A DNA stretch of 64,000 nucleotides from Gordonia bronchialis DSM 43247 (GCF_000024785.1 NC_013441.1:1240001-1304000), one strand, 5' to 3'; positions 23,479 to 33,675 are shown, counted from the first letter of the stretch. The notes: generated by a model from the sequence alone, not told the origin. Numbers and translations are program-made.

Positions 23479-24633
23479 TCACAATCCCCGTAGTCGCTCC
23501 GCCGCCTCGGCGATGATCTCGGGACGTTTGGCAAAGGCGAAGCGCACCATGTGTTTCCACGGGTCGCGGTCGTCGGCGAAGACGCTCACCGGTACGGCGG
23601 CCACCCCGATCCGTTCGGGGAGCGAGCGGCAGAACTCGATGCCGTCGGTGTAACCGAGGGGGCGGGGGTCGGCGCAGACGAAGTAGGTTGCCTCGCTGCG
23701 GTGGACGCTGAAGCCGGCGTTCCTCAGCGCCGCCGACAACAGGTCGCGTTGCGCTTCGAGGGCGACGGCGGAGGAAGCGACCCAGTCCATCTCATGGTCG
23801 AGGGCATGCGCGACGGCCGGCTGGAACGGGCCCGAACCCACATAGGACATGTACTGCTTGGCGGTACGCGCCGAGGCCACCAGGTCGCGCGGGCCGCTGA
23901 TCCAGCCGACCTTCCAGCCGGTGCAGTTGAAGGTCTTACCCGCACTGGAAATGCGTAGGGTGCGTTCGCGCATGCCGGGCAGCGTCGCCAGCGGTGTGTG
24001 TTTGCGGCCGTCGAACAACAGGTGCTCGTACACCTCGTCGGTGACGGCGATGACGTCGTGCTCGACGCAGAGTCGGGCGATCTCGGCGAGGTCGTCGTCG
24101 TGCAGCACGGTGCCGGTGGGATTGTGTGGCGAGTTGACGATGATCATCGCCGTCTCCGGTCCGAAGGCGGCGGCCAGCCGATCGCGGTCGAGGACGAAAC
24201 CGTCCCCGTCGCCGATCAACCCCACGGTGCGCCGGACGCCACCGGCCATGGCGACGGTCGCCGCGTAGACGTCGTAGTAGGGCTCGATCATGATGACCTC
24301 GCGGCCCGGTTCCACCAGCCCGACGACGGCGCCGGCGAGGGCCTCCGTCGCGCCGACCGTCACCAGCACCTCCGTGTCCGGGTCATAGTCGAGTCCGTAG
24401 TGCGCGAGCTGGTGACGGGCGACGGCCTGGCGCAGGGCTGGGATGCCGATACCGGGCGGGTACTGGTTGTGGCCGTCGGCGATGGCGGACTGCGCTGCTG
24501 CCAGCATCGATGCCGGGCCGTCCGTGTCCGGGAAGCCCTGTCCGAGGTTCACCGCGTCGTGTGCGACCGCCAGGGCCGACATCTCGGCAAAGATCGTCGT
24601 CGCGAAGGGCGCTAGGCGCTGCACGGTTGCCAT
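23479..24633 (-). CDS. dapC: Class I/II PLP aminotransferase, DapC-type
   Basis: The 384-residue aminotransferase has the PLP-lysine motif SSAGKTFNCTGWKVGW, NSPHNPTGTV and the C-terminal Arg region HMVRFAF. It matches the actinobacterial N-succinyldiaminopimelate aminotransferase (DapC) annotation, a step in lysine and meso-diaminopimelate synthesis. Gene order supports this: in M. tuberculosis dapC (Rv0858c) lies near ercc3 (Rv0861c), as here. The two beta-oxidation genes that separate them in that species are replaced by a kinase gene. Related methionine or kynurenine aminotransferases share the fold, so the symbol is likely but not certain. Confidence 0.8.
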   Translation of the reverse strand: MATVQRLAPFATTIFAEMSALAVAHDAVNLGQGFPDTDGPASMLAAAQSAIADGHNQYPPGIGIPALRQAVARHQLAHYGLDYDPDTEVLVTVGATEALAGAVVGLVEPGREVIMIEPYYDVYAATVAMAGGVRRTVGLIGDGDGFVLDRDRLAAAFGPETAMIIVNSPHNPTGTVLHDDDLAEIARLCVEHDVIAVTDEVYEHLLFDGRKHTPLATLPGMRERTLRISSAGKTFNCTGWKVGWISGPRDLVASARTAKQYMSYVGSGPFQPAVAHALDHEMDWVASSAVALEAQRDLLSAALRNAGFSVHRSEATYFVCADPRPLGYTDGIEFCRSLPERIGVAAVPVSVFADDRDPWKHMVRFAFAKRPEIIAEAAERLRGL

Positions 24634-24749
24634 ACGCCCAGGCTGTCACATCGTTCGGTTGACCACTTATCGCCGGTCATCTCGCATCCGGTCACACTCG
24701 GATGACAGACTGGGACGGTCGCGTGTTGGGAAAGGGCTGAGGAGAGTGG

Positions 24750-26423
24750 ATGCCGCGCAATCCGGGTGAGCACTTTGCCGGCTACACCATCATCCGGCTC
24801 ATCGGCCGCGGCGGCATGGGCGAGATCTACCTGGCCCGCCACCCGCACCTGCCACGCAACGAGGCCCTCAAGGTGCTGCCCGCCGAACTCAGCCGCGATC
24901 CGATGTACCGGCAGCGCTTCGTCCGGGAGGCCGAACTCGCCTCCAGCGTGGTGCATCCGTCCATCGTGACGATCTTCAACTCCGGTGAGTACGACGGTCA
25001 TCTGTGGATCGCGATGGAGTACATCGATGGCATCGACGGGCTCAAACTGCTCCGGCAGCATCCCGGTGGACTGCAGGTGCCGACGGTGGTCGCGGTGGTC
25101 CGCTCCATCGGGGCGGCCCTCGACCGCGCGCACGCCCACGGGCTGCTGCACCGCGACGTCAAACCGGCGAACATCCTGCTGCAGGATCCGCAGGGGCCCG
25201 AGCCGCGCGTCCTGCTCGCCGACTTCGGCATCGCGAAATCCCAGCAGGATGTCAGCAATCTGACGTCGACCAACATGTTCCTGGGCACCGTCGCCTACGC
25301 GGCACCCGAACAACTCCTCGGCGATCCGGTCGACGGCCGGGCCGATCAGTACTCGCTGGCTGCGACGGTCTACGAACTGATCACCGGCCGGCCGCCGTTT
25401 CAGGGCGCCAACTCGGCATCGATCATCGCCCATCACCTGCACACCGACGCCCCGCACGCCAGCGACCTCCGACGCGGCATCTCGCCGGCCGTCGACGACG
25501 TGCTGTCCCGCGCGCTCGCCAAGCCGCCCGCCGACCGGTACGAGTCGTGCCGGGCCTTCGCCGCCGCGCTCGAGCGGGCGCTGACCGCTCCGGCCGCGAG
25601 CACCGTCGCGCCACCACGTCTCCAGAAGCGCCCCCAGCCGCAACCTCAGCCGGTGCCACCACCCCAGCCGCCACCCCAGCATCAGCCCTACCCGTATCAG
25701 CCGCCGCCGTCGGGTCCCATCGGCCCGGCGAGTGGACCGTTCACCGGGCCTGCACCGGTGCCGGAGCGGGACCGGAGTTCCGGGGTGCTCATCGGCCTGA
25801 GTGTGGCCGCAGTGCTGCTCCTGATCGGCATCGTGGCAGGCGTCATCTATGTCGGGAAATCGATCTCCGACGCCGCGGACAAGACCGCCGCGGGTACCAG
25901 CCGAACCGTCACCGGCACCGACGACGGCAGTCCGTCGACGCCACCGGGGGCGGGGAATCCGGCCACCCGGACGGTCGATTCCTCACCCGAGCCGATCACC
26001 GGTCCGTCGCAGATCTCACCCGGGGAATGTCTCACCATCGCCGAGCAGCCGGGCAACACGGGAAGCGTGCTGGCCTCCAAGGTCGACTGCGACTCGGCCG
26101 GCCTCAACTTCTACGCGGCATCGGTCATCGCGTCGAGTTCGTCGTGTGCCAGCACCCGCAACTCGATCATCACCTTCCCGGGTTCCAACGAGAAGCTGTG
26201 TATCACACCGAACTTCGTCCAATCGCTGTGCTATCAGGTGCCCCTCGGCGGGGGCTCGCTCACCGACTATCAGGAGGTGTCGTGTTCTGGGCCGCCGGCG
26301 CGGAACACGGTGCTGGCCAAGGTGACCCGACGCTCCGACGAGTCGATCAGCTGCGCCGCGGGGGAGACCCGCTGGACCTTCTCCGAACCGCAGTCCATCG
26401 GGTACTGCCTCGACGAGGTGTGA
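24750..26423 (+). CDS. Receptor-type Ser/Thr protein kinase with Cys-rich extracellular domain
   Basis: The 557-residue protein has an N-terminal kinase domain (about 10-275): glycine loop IGRGGMGEIYLA, Lys in EALKVL, HRDVKPANIL, DFGIAK and YAAPEQL. A Pro/Gln-rich juxtamembrane linker (about 285-335) and one membrane helix (GVLIGLSVAAVLLLIGIVAG) follow. A ~180-residue extracellular part with eight Cys completes it. The layout is that of mycobacterial PknH/PknD-type sensors. It is expected to autophosphorylate and signal envelope state; the ligand is unknown. It lies where fadA/fadB occur in M. tuberculosis. Confidence 0.92.
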   Translation: MPRNPGEHFAGYTIIRLIGRGGMGEIYLARHPHLPRNEALKVLPAELSRDPMYRQRFVREAELASSVVHPSIVTIFNSGEYDGHLWIAMEYIDGIDGLKLLRQHPGGLQVPTVVAVVRSIGAALDRAHAHGLLHRDVKPANILLQDPQGPEPRVLLADFGIAKSQQDVSNLTSTNMFLGTVAYAAPEQLLGDPVDGRADQYSLAATVYELITGRPPFQGANSASIIAHHLHTDAPHASDLRRGISPAVDDVLSRALAKPPADRYESCRAFAAALERALTAPAASTVAPPRLQKRPQPQPQPVPPPQPPPQHQPYPYQPPPSGPIGPASGPFTGPAPVPERDRSSGVLIGLSVAAVLLLIGIVAGVIYVGKSISDAADKTAAGTSRTVTGTDDGSPSTPPGAGNPATRTVDSSPEPITGPSQISPGECLTIAEQPGNTGSVLASKVDCDSAGLNFYAASVIASSSSCASTRNSIITFPGSNEKLCITPNFVQSLCYQVPLGGGSLTDYQEVSCSGPPARNTVLAKVTRRSDESISCAAGETRWTFSEPQSIGYCLDEV

Positions 26424-26780
26424 ACCTGCCTCCGGTTTGGCTCTAGGGTTGTGGAATGTGTTGGTGCGCTGACATTGTCGGGTTGCGGGTGGTTTCGACG
26501 CGCTCCACCAGTACGGTCGGGTCGATCTCGATCTGAGCCGCCCCTTCCTGCTGGCTGAGCCGCCACGAGCCGCTAGGCGAGAGGCGTGTCGAAGCCACTG
26601 GTGAGTCGAGAATGTCAGGGCCCCAGTGCAGTCCACCCCGCCGGACCGGTGCTTGCGGACATTGTTGTCTCACCGGTGGTTTCGACGCGCGGCGCTCGTT
26701 CCTCGCCGTCGCGGCTCAACCAGCATATGGGCGGCTCGACGGCCAGGTGCGGGCGGCGCCTCACGAATGGGCGGCTGCGC
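26424..26780. repeat. 357-bp intergenic region with degenerate repeat motifs, no gene
   Basis: Between the convergent kinase and XPB genes I find no convincing coding frame. GGTGGTTTCGACGCG occurs near 26500 and again near 26680. Partial copies of the CGTCGCGGCTCAAC motif seen at 23370 occur near 26710. The region looks like scattered REP-type sequence. Confidence 0.5.
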
Positions 26781-28448
26781 TCAGCCCGTCGCCTCGTCGC
26801 CGATCGCCGGTCCGAGCAGATCGTCGGCGTCGGTGATGCGGTAGGCATAGCCCTGCTCGGCGAGGAAGCGTTGCCGGTGCGCGGCGTAATCGGCGTCGAG
26901 CGTGTCGCGGGAGACGACCGAGTAGAAGTGTGCCTGACCGCCATCGGATTTGGGCCGCAACAGTCGGCCGAGGCGTTGCGCCTCTTCCTGTCGTGAACCG
27001 AAGGTGCCCGACACCTGGACGGCCACCGACGCCTCGGGGAGATCGATGGAGAAGTTGGCGACCTTGGAGACCACCAGCGTCTGCAGTTCGCCGGACCGGA
27101 ACCGGTCGAAGAGGGCCTCGCGCTCCTTGTTCTTGGTGGAACCCTGGATCACCGGTGCGTCGAGCTCACGTCCGAGTTCCTCGAGCTGATCGATGTACGC
27201 GCCGATCACCAGCGTCTGAGAATCGCTGTGCCGCGCCAGGATCGACTTCACCACGTTGACCTTGGTGTGTGCGGTGGAGCAGAGCTTGTACTTCTCCTCC
27301 GGCTCGGCGACGGCGTACTGCAGGCGCTCGTTGTCGGTGAGGGTGACGCGGACCTCGATGCATTCGGCCGGCGCGATCCAGCCCTGCGCCTCGATGTCCT
27401 TCCACGGCGCATCATAGCGTTTGGGGCCGATGAGGCTGAACACGTCACCCTCGCGGCCGTCCTCACGGACCAGTGTCGCGGTGAGACCGAGGCGGCGGCG
27501 GGATTGCAGGTCGGCGGTCATGCGGAACACCGGTGCGGGTAGCAGGTGCACCTCGTCGTAGATGATCAGGCCCCAGTCGCGGGAATCGAACAGGTCGAGA
27601 TTGCGGTACTCGCCCTTCGACTTTCGCGTCATCACCTGATATGTCGCGATGGTGACCGGCCGGATCTCCTTGCGCTCGCCCGAGTATTCGCCGATCTCCT
27701 CCTCGGTCAGCGTGGTGCGGGCGATCAGCTCACGCTTCCACTGCCGTCCGGCGACGGTGTTGGTCACCAGGATGAGGGTGGTGGCACCGGCCTTGGCCAT
27801 CGCGGCCGCACCGACCATCGTCTTGCCCGCGCCGCAGGGGAGTACCACCACGCCGGAACCACCGGCCCAGAACGAGTCGGCGGCCATCTCCTGATAGTCC
27901 CGAAGATGCCAGTCACCCTGATCGAGGCCGATCGGGTGCGCCTCACCGTCGACGTACCCGGCCAGGTCCTCGGCCGGCCAGCCGACCTTCAGCAGCACCT
28001 GCTTGAGGCGGCCGCGCTCGGAAGGATGGACCACGACTGTGTCGTCGTCGATGCGCGCTCCCAGCATCGGGGCGATCTTCTTGTTGCGCATCACCTCCTC
28101 GAGAACCGCGCGGTCGAGGCTGACCAGGGTGAGCCCCTGGGCGGGATGCTTGACCAGTTGCAGCCGGCCGAACCGGCCCATGGTGTCGACGACGTCCATG
28201 AGCAGCGGTTGCGGCACCGCGTAGCGGGAGTAGGTGACCAGCGCGTCGACCACCTGCTCGGCGTCGTGCCCGGCGGCCCGGGCATTCCACAGCGCCAGCG
28301 GGGTCACCCGGTAGGTGTGCACGTGTTCGGGCGCGCGTTCCAACTCGGCGAATGGCGCGATCGCTGCGCGGGCGGCCGGCGCGTCGGGGTGGTCGACCTC
28401 GAGCAGCAGCGTTTTGTCGGATTGCACGATCAGTGGTCCATCGGTCAC
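26781..28448 (-). CDS. ercc3: XPB-type DNA helicase
   Basis: The 555-residue superfamily 2 helicase carries Walker A (LPCGAGKTMVGAA), DEVH (IIYDEVHLLP), motif III (LGLTATLVREDG) and the C-terminal RecA lobe with QRLGRLLRPK. An N-terminal XPB-specific domain precedes it. GTG 28448 matches the usual N-terminus (VTDGPLIVQSDKTLLLEVDHP split: residues 1-21). Mycobacterial XPB is a 3'-5' helicase linked to DNA repair. In M. tuberculosis the next gene upstream (Rv0862c) encodes a helicase-associated protein; here that partner lies 9.8 kb away at 38255-40588, separated by the DUF2236/mce block. Confidence 0.93.
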   Translation of the reverse strand: MTDGPLIVQSDKTLLLEVDHPDAPAARAAIAPFAELERAPEHVHTYRVTPLALWNARAAGHDAEQVVDALVTYSRYAVPQPLLMDVVDTMGRFGRLQLVKHPAQGLTLVSLDRAVLEEVMRNKKIAPMLGARIDDDTVVVHPSERGRLKQVLLKVGWPAEDLAGYVDGEAHPIGLDQGDWHLRDYQEMAADSFWAGGSGVVVLPCGAGKTMVGAAAMAKAGATTLILVTNTVAGRQWKRELIARTTLTEEEIGEYSGERKEIRPVTIATYQVMTRKSKGEYRNLDLFDSRDWGLIIYDEVHLLPAPVFRMTADLQSRRRLGLTATLVREDGREGDVFSLIGPKRYDAPWKDIEAQGWIAPAECIEVRVTLTDNERLQYAVAEPEEKYKLCSTAHTKVNVVKSILARHSDSQTLVIGAYIDQLEELGRELDAPVIQGSTKNKEREALFDRFRSGELQTLVVSKVANFSIDLPEASVAVQVSGTFGSRQEEAQRLGRLLRPKSDGGQAHFYSVVSRDTLDADYAAHRQRFLAEQGYAYRITDADDLLGPAIGDEATG

Positions 28449-28547
28449 CTGTCCATTGTCCAGATCAGACCGGCACCCAGCCACCCCGGCATCGACGACG
28501 CTTCGCGCGAACGCCACAGCAGCCTCACGCGTCCCGCCGACGGTCGC

Positions 28548-29468
28548 TCAGAAGACCCGAAGCCCCAGGCGTCGCCGAACACGCAGATCGAGCAGGTTGA
28601 GATGCAGCATCCCCTTGACGACCGGGCGCATCACCGGGTCGATGAGCCGGAAGCCGGCGAGCGTCGCGCGGTAGCGGCGCGCATGCCGCTCCGACCACCG
28701 CCATCCCATCAGCTCGCGGATGTCGTCGGGCAGGCCGGCGCTGATGACGTAGGCCATGCTCGGACCCAGCGTGCGGTGCGCGAGGGTGCCCAGTCGGCCG
28801 GCGCGGTACTCCAGGAACGACAGGTCGGACAGGCTCTGGAGTTCCGCGCGCACCGGCGGGTCGATGCGGAGCTTGGTGACCTCCGAACTCCAGTACGCGA
28901 CCAGTGCGTCGTAGCTGCGCGGCCACTTCGACAGCGGCACGTTGAGGGCGGTGCCCAGTGGATGGGCTTGCTGGACAACGAGTTCCCGCTCCCGCGCGGT
29001 GAGCGGTCCGTAGAGCAGTTCGTACTGGTCGATGAAGTACTTGAGCAGGCACACCGCCACCCACAGCTGCAGCCGCGCGTCGCTGGCGCTGTAGCGGACC
29101 GGCGATTGCGGCGTCGAGTAGACCTGCTGGTGGATCTTGCCGACTTCGCGATGAACGAAGGCCTGGTCGTCGGCGTTGCCGAGCAGCGCGACCGCGAGGA
29201 ACGTACCGGTGGTGCGGCCCCGCTTGATCGGCCGCTTGATGGCGTTGCCGGAATCCACCCGGCTCTCGTTGACGCCGTAACCGACCTTCGGGTTCGCCAG
29301 TTGCATGATGACGTTGGACCCGGCGATCGTCGGGCCGAGCGAGGTGATCAGGTCGGCGGGCTGACGGATCGGACGACGACGTCGCGCGCGCGGCATGTCC
29401 GCGACGAGGTCGTGCTGAAAGGGCGCGACCGGCTCGGGCAGATCGGTGTATTCCGGTGCGGCGCTCAT
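28548..29468 (-). CDS. DUF2236 / MpaB-family oxygenase-like protein (second of two)
   Basis: A 306-residue protein of the DUF2236 (oxygenase MpaB) group: LGPTIAGSNVIMQLANPKVGYGV, RTTGTFLAVALLG, HREVGKIHQQVYS and SDARLQLWVAVCLLKYFIDQYEL. Conserved Arg/His positions of that group are proposed to hold a haem. The start ATG 29468 overlaps the stop of the paralogous gene by 4 bp. The two paralogues differ enough to suggest separate roles or a heteromer. Substrate unknown; members of the family include a latex-cleaving oxygenase. Confidence 0.8.
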   Translation of the reverse strand: MSAAPEYTDLPEPVAPFQHDLVADMPRARRRRPIRQPADLITSLGPTIAGSNVIMQLANPKVGYGVNESRVDSGNAIKRPIKRGRTTGTFLAVALLGNADDQAFVHREVGKIHQQVYSTPQSPVRYSASDARLQLWVAVCLLKYFIDQYELLYGPLTARERELVVQQAHPLGTALNVPLSKWPRSYDALVAYWSSEVTKLRIDPPVRAELQSLSDLSFLEYRAGRLGTLAHRTLGPSMAYVISAGLPDDIRELMGWRWSERHARRYRATLAGFRLIDPVMRPVVKGMLHLNLLDLRVRRRLGLRVF

Positions 29469-30388
29469 GACCGTCCCTCCTGCCGGGTGATGAAGAAGTC
29501 GGGAAGCTTGGGATTGGGTGTGATCCGCCGGAATGGGTATCGCGCCGAGTCTGGCAAGAACCGGTCGATCACCCGGACGGTGTGCACGAGTGCGTCGAAT
29601 CGCTTCTGGCGGCGGCTGTTCCACTCGATGCCGAGCAGTTCTCGGGTCTGCGGCGGCAGCAGGCCGGCGCCGGACAGCACGATGAGCCGCTGAAACGGCC
29701 GGGCACCGAGATTCCAGATGAACGTGGGGCCGCGGAAGGACGGATGCCGGGGCAGGGGCCGGCTGTCGACGTCGAGTACCCGGCCGGTGCTCAGATTGCG
29801 TTCGAGCACATCGTCGACGACGTGCCAGTAGTACTCCCAGAAATCCTCGCGGGTCTTCGGGATCACACGCTCGGGAACACCGAGGGCGCGCGCGGTGCGC
29901 TTCCAGTCGTCGTAGAGGGCGTCCTCGAGCTCGACGTCGACCTCACCGTCGAACACCCGACGGATGTCGGCCTGCGTGGAGTATCCGGTCGCGGCGACCC
30001 ACAGGTAGGCATCCGCGTTGAGTGCGTGATATGAACGGCCATGCACGTCAACGCCTTTGACGTTGCTATGGACAGCGCGCAGGTGTTCGGCCGCGGCGTG
30101 GGCGCCCGCGTCGCAGTGGCCTCCATAGATGGCGAACATCGTCTGGAACCGGCGGGTGAGTGTTCCCCAGCGGTCGGTGTCGAACCTGGAGTGCTGGCCC
30201 GCACCCGCCCCGACCACGGGGTGGGCCACCTCCAACCAGATGGTCGACCGCGCACCCAGCAGGGCGCGCCAATCGTTGCCGTGGCGCCAACTGGCCGAGT
30301 CCGGTCCGAGCGGTGCTCGCGAGATGTCCTGTGCCGCAGGCACAGTGACCGTCGGAGTATCGGTATCGATCAACTCATCTGTCCGCAT
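29465..30388 (-). CDS. DUF2236 / MpaB-family oxygenase-like protein (first of two)
   Basis: A 307-residue paralogue with the family signature WLEVAHPVVGAGAGQHSRF, RRFQTMFAIYGG, AEHLRAVHSNVKG and YLWVAATGYST. ATG 30388 is chosen because it follows GGAGGGCG-like spacing and a promoter-like region; longer frames upstream lack a site. A TetR gene lies 114 bp upstream in the same orientation. A palindrome in that gap (30414-30439) fits repression of this pair. Oxygenase activity is inferred from family. Confidence 0.8.
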   Translation of the reverse strand: MRTDELIDTDTPTVTVPAAQDISRAPLGPDSASWRHGNDWRALLGARSTIWLEVAHPVVGAGAGQHSRFDTDRWGTLTRRFQTMFAIYGGHCDAGAHAAAEHLRAVHSNVKGVDVHGRSYHALNADAYLWVAATGYSTQADIRRVFDGEVDVELEDALYDDWKRTARALGVPERVIPKTREDFWEYYWHVVDDVLERNLSTGRVLDVDSRPLPRHPSFRGPTFIWNLGARPFQRLIVLSGAGLLPPQTRELLGIEWNSRRQKRFDALVHTVRVIDRFLPDSARYPFRRITPNPKLPDFFITRQEGRS

Positions 30389-30411
30389 CGTCGCGGTCCC
30401 GCCTTCACGTC

Positions 30412-30441
30412 GTGATAGATGGAGTACCCTGACTCTATCAA
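30412..30441 (-). promoter_or_regulatory. Promoter and operator candidate for the DUF2236 pair
   Basis: On the - strand TTGATA (30436-30441) and TATCAC (30412-30417) are spaced 18 bp, a fair sigma-A promoter 24 bp from the start codon. The same stretch holds an inverted repeat GATAGA (30414-30419) / TCTATC (30434-30439). This suits a TetR dimer, probably the product of 30503-31153. Confidence 0.45.
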
Positions 30442-30502
30442 AATGAGACGCAGAGCACATCACATCTCAGCGGGTGTCGGTGCGGGCCGGCGTAACCGCA
30501 GG

Positions 30503-31153
30503 TCAGCGCGCTGTCGCTGTCAGCAGTCCCACCAGGTAGGTCGTGGCAAAACGGCGTGCCTCGGCGGCGTCGCCGATCGGGATGACACTTCCACCGGGAG
30601 CCTCGATCAACGAATTCATGAGACGCGAGATGATCTCGCCGACCACCTCGATGTCGAGATCGGCGGGCAGCCGGCCCGTCTGCTGCCACGGCCGGAGGCT
30701 GGCGGCGATCGTGGTCCGGCCGAGGCGGACGATGGTCGCGTCGGTGAGAAACGCCGACAGTTCCGACGATTCACCCGCGTCGCGCAGGCTACGCGTGAGG
30801 AGTTTGGGTTGGGACGCCTCGCGGACAAAGGCCGTGAAGGTCTCCACGATCAGCTCCTCCGGGCCGGTGGCCGATGCGCCCGCGGCCGAGAGTGTGTTCG
30901 CCAGGCGGATCGCCTCGTCGATGATCGCGTACCGCACCAGGCGCCGCCGGTGGCGAAAGCGGCGGTACACCGTGGCCACCCCCACGCCGGCCTGTGCGGC
31001 GATGTCCTCCATGGTGGTCTCGGAGAACCCGTTCTCGGAGAAGCGGATTCGTGCCGCGGTCACGATCTTGCGCGCGGTCGCGTCGAGGTCACCGGGCAGT
31101 TCCCACGGGCCCTCGCTGGTCGGGACTGCGGTATCGGGATCGTCGTCAGACAT
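30503..31153 (-). CDS. TetR-family transcriptional regulator
   Basis: A 216-residue TetR protein with HTH at about residues 28-75 (KIVTAARIRFSENGFSETTM, EDIAAQAGVGVATVYRRF). A helical C-terminal domain ends ATTYLVGLLTATAR. It is upstream of the two DUF2236 genes in the same direction and divergent from the mce fragment. It likely controls the DUF2236 pair. Whether it also controls the mce operon cannot be tested here, because the natural mce promoter and yrbE genes are missing from this junction. Confidence 0.85.
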   Translation of the reverse strand: MSDDDPDTAVPTSEGPWELPGDLDATARKIVTAARIRFSENGFSETTMEDIAAQAGVGVATVYRRFRHRRRLVRYAIIDEAIRLANTLSAAGASATGPEELIVETFTAFVREASQPKLLTRSLRDAGESSELSAFLTDATIVRLGRTTIAASLRPWQQTGRLPADLDIEVVGEIISRLMNSLIEAPGGSVIPIGDAAEARRFATTYLVGLLTATAR

Positions 31154-31310
31154 CGTCGGCCGATCGGGAGGTCTCGCGCACGACGATCAGCCTACGGCGT
31201 CGCGCGGGCCGAGCGGGTCGATGACGACGAGGCCGCGAACCGCGCCGCTCCGATGACTCGAACCGCAATTCAAAGCATATGTTGCATACTTCACATTTCT
31301 TATACGAAAG

Positions 31311-31568
31311 CAGATTGCCTCCCTGCAATCGGCCGGATCAGCCTCCACACTGGTGCCGGTGGTGCCGACGGCGCTGGCACTGCTGGGCCGGGTGCAGGCG
31401 AGCTTCCCGGACGCACAACGCAACGGACTGCAGATCGCCACCCTGCTCGAGCGTATCCGCCGCGCCCTGCCCGACGGGCCGAACGGACCGGTCTTCACCG
31501 TCGACGTCGTCCTGCGGGCAGTGCCGTCGGTGGCGGCCGCGCTCGGCACCCGGGGAGCGCCCCGATGA
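31311..31568 (+). pseudogene. mceA: Probable MceA C-terminal remnant
   Basis: An open frame without its own start signal reads KQIASLQSAGSASTL, PTALALLGRVQASFP, LQIATLLERIRRALP and VLRAVPSVAAALGTRGAP. It ends with ATGA overlapping the mceB start. In mce operons the gene so coupled to mceB is mceA. Only ~85 residues remain; the signal anchor and MCE domain are missing and the upstream DNA is the A+T-rich gap next to the TetR gene. Identification rests on position more than on sequence, so it is tentative. Confidence 0.5.
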
Positions 31569-32588
31569 CCAGATTCTCGCGCGCCATCGTCTATCTGCTC
31601 GTGTTCGCGGCCTTCGCGGTCGCCGGCGGCGTGTTCATCGCGTGCGATCACCCGGCCCGTCTCCGGTGCGAGCGACGAGTTCACCGCGGAGTTCACCGAC
31701 GTCGCGGGTCTGCGACCGGGCAACGACGTCCGATCGCTGGGCGTCCGGGTCGGTAAGGTCACCGGCATCGAGCTGTACCGGCCGGCCGGCGCCGACGTGA
31801 CACTGGCCAGGGTGGACTTCACCCTGACCGACTCCCAACGAATCTTCGGCGACTCGCGGCTGGCCATCCGCTACCTCAACCTCACCGGAATCCGCTACCT
31901 CGACCTGCAGCAGCAGGCGCGGGCCGGTGCTCCCCGCCCACCCGGTAGCGTGATCGGAACCGACTCCACCACACCGTCATTCGACATCACCCGGGTGTTC
32001 CGTGGTCTCGCACCGGTGTTCGCGGTGATGAGTCCCGACGACATCAACCACTTCTCGGAGAGCATGCTGGCCCTCGTACAGGGCGACGGGACCGGACTCG
32101 ATCGCTTCATCGCATCGCTGTCCAAGGTCGTGCAGTTCACCGACGACCGCTCCGCGCTGATCGACACCCTGGTGCGCAACCTGACCGAACTGTCCTCGTC
32201 GATCACCGGCGGGGCACAGTATCTGACCCCGATCGTCAACTACCTCGGCCGCTTCGGCTCGGTACTGGCGCGCGTGACACCGGAACTGCGCACCTTTGCC
32301 GACGTCTCCGGCGCCTTCATCGTCGAAGTGGACAAGCTGCTCGCCACCCTCGGGTTGCGGGAGAACGGCACCCCCGATCTCAATTACTTCGTGGGACAGG
32401 CGCTTCCGTTCGCCCGGGCGACGATCGGTCTGCTCGGCCTCACCCCGGGAATCCTCAACGCCATCAACACCGTGATGCCCGCGCCCGGTTCACCGGCCAC
32501 CATGACGTGTTCCCGCGGCCGGGCCGATCTTCCGCCGGCGGTGGCGATCTTCATCAAGGGAACGCAGGTGACGCTGTGCAAGCGGTGA
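31565..32588 (+). pseudogene. mceB: MceB, frameshifted in the signal-anchor region
   Basis: The first frame gives the membrane anchor MTRFSRAIVYLLVFAAFAVAGG; the second continues ITRPVSGASDEFTAEFTDV, the start of the MCE domain (GLRPGNDVRSLGVRVGKVTGI). The rest is a normal MceB to LPPAVAIFIKGTQVTLCKR. The break is at about 31646, where one base too many or two too few are present. Together with MceA and MceC-F it would form the periplasm-spanning lipid-binding tube of the Mce importer. mceC follows with GTGA overlap. Only this frameshift argues against function. Confidence 0.85.
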
Positions 32589-33675
32589 GATCACAACTGG
32601 TGAGAACACAAGCGCTGAGGTCGATTCCGCGTCTGGTGACCTCGAGGGCCACGGCCGCCGTGCGCTCCGTCGTCGACCCGCCGGCGCGCACCGCCCGTCA
32701 ACGCTCGCGCCACGAATTGTTCTGGGGCGTCGGTGCCGTGGTCGTCTCCCTGGTGGTGGCGCTCATCGCGATTGGCATCTATGTGTTCACACCGGGACAG
32801 GTGCGTGTGGTCGCCCAGTTCGCCGAAGCCGGGCAGTTGCGCGTGGGTGACGATGTTCGGGTCGCCGGGGTCGCCGGGGTCGGCGTCGGTGCGGTCAAGA
32901 AGATCACACTGCGCGACGACCACGTGGACGTCGAGATGTTTTTGCGCAAAGGCGTGTTCATCGGTGCCGACTCACGCGTCGACGTGAAGATGCTGACCGT
33001 GGTCGGTGGCAGCTTCGTCGACATCGCCTCGATGGGACAGCAGTCCCTGGGGGACAGGTCGATCCCGGTCTCGCACACCTCCATCCCGTACAGCTTGATG
33101 TCGACCTTCCAGATCGTGACGCCCAAGGTGCGCCAGATCGACGGCGCGCCGCTGCGCGAGGTCCTCGTCCAGTTCCAGCAGGGCCTGTCGGCCAATCCGG
33201 GGCGTTGCGCCGCAATGTGGAGGTGCTCTCATCGATGCTGGCCAACCTCAATCGCAATCAGGACGAGTTCGGCTCGATGCTGAAACTCGCCGCCGACTAC
33301 ACCCAAACCCTCAACGCCAGTGGTGATCTCATCACCGCCATGGGACGCAACCTGAGTACCTTCGTCTCGGAGTACGCGATGTTCGGTGCACGGCTCAACG
33401 CCGTCCTCGCCCGGCTCGGATCGCTGCTGGAACGAGTCCGCGGACTGGCCTTGCTCTATGACGCCGACATCGATCCGCTGGTCCGCCAGATCGACTCCAT
33501 CGGACGGCAATTCGGTCCGGCGCTGGCGCGATACACACCGCTCATCACGCAGGGACGGGACCTGATCAAACGGCTCGAGGGCATGGTCAAACCCGACGGG
33601 ACCATCACCGTCGACAGCAGTCCCATCATCCTGTCGTCGGATATCTGTGTACCGATCCCGGGCGCGGGGTGCTGA
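32585..33675 (+). pseudogene. mceC: MceC, frameshifted at a G run
   Basis: The frame starts at GTG 32585 with a basic N-terminus, an anchor (LFWGVGAVVVSLVVALIAIGI) and the MCE domain (VRVVAQFAEAGQLRVGDDV, RVAGVAGVGVGAVKKITL). At 33199-33202 a run of four G should be five: LSANPG then continues as ALRRNVEVLSSMLANLNRNQD in the other frame, to the end DICVPIPGAGC. Length and motifs are normal for MceC. The mceD start overlaps its stop (TGATG). Part of the Mce lipid importer's substrate-binding subunits. Confidence 0.85.

Noticed and set aside
25004..26446. Long + strand frame overlapping the kinase gene at 24750
   Set aside because: It has no kinase motif or ribosome site, and its composition is Arg-rich frame shadow.
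27546..29693. A 715-codon + strand frame opposite XPB and DUF2236
   Set aside because: Both antisense genes have clear motifs; this frame shows none and would span two genes and their gap.
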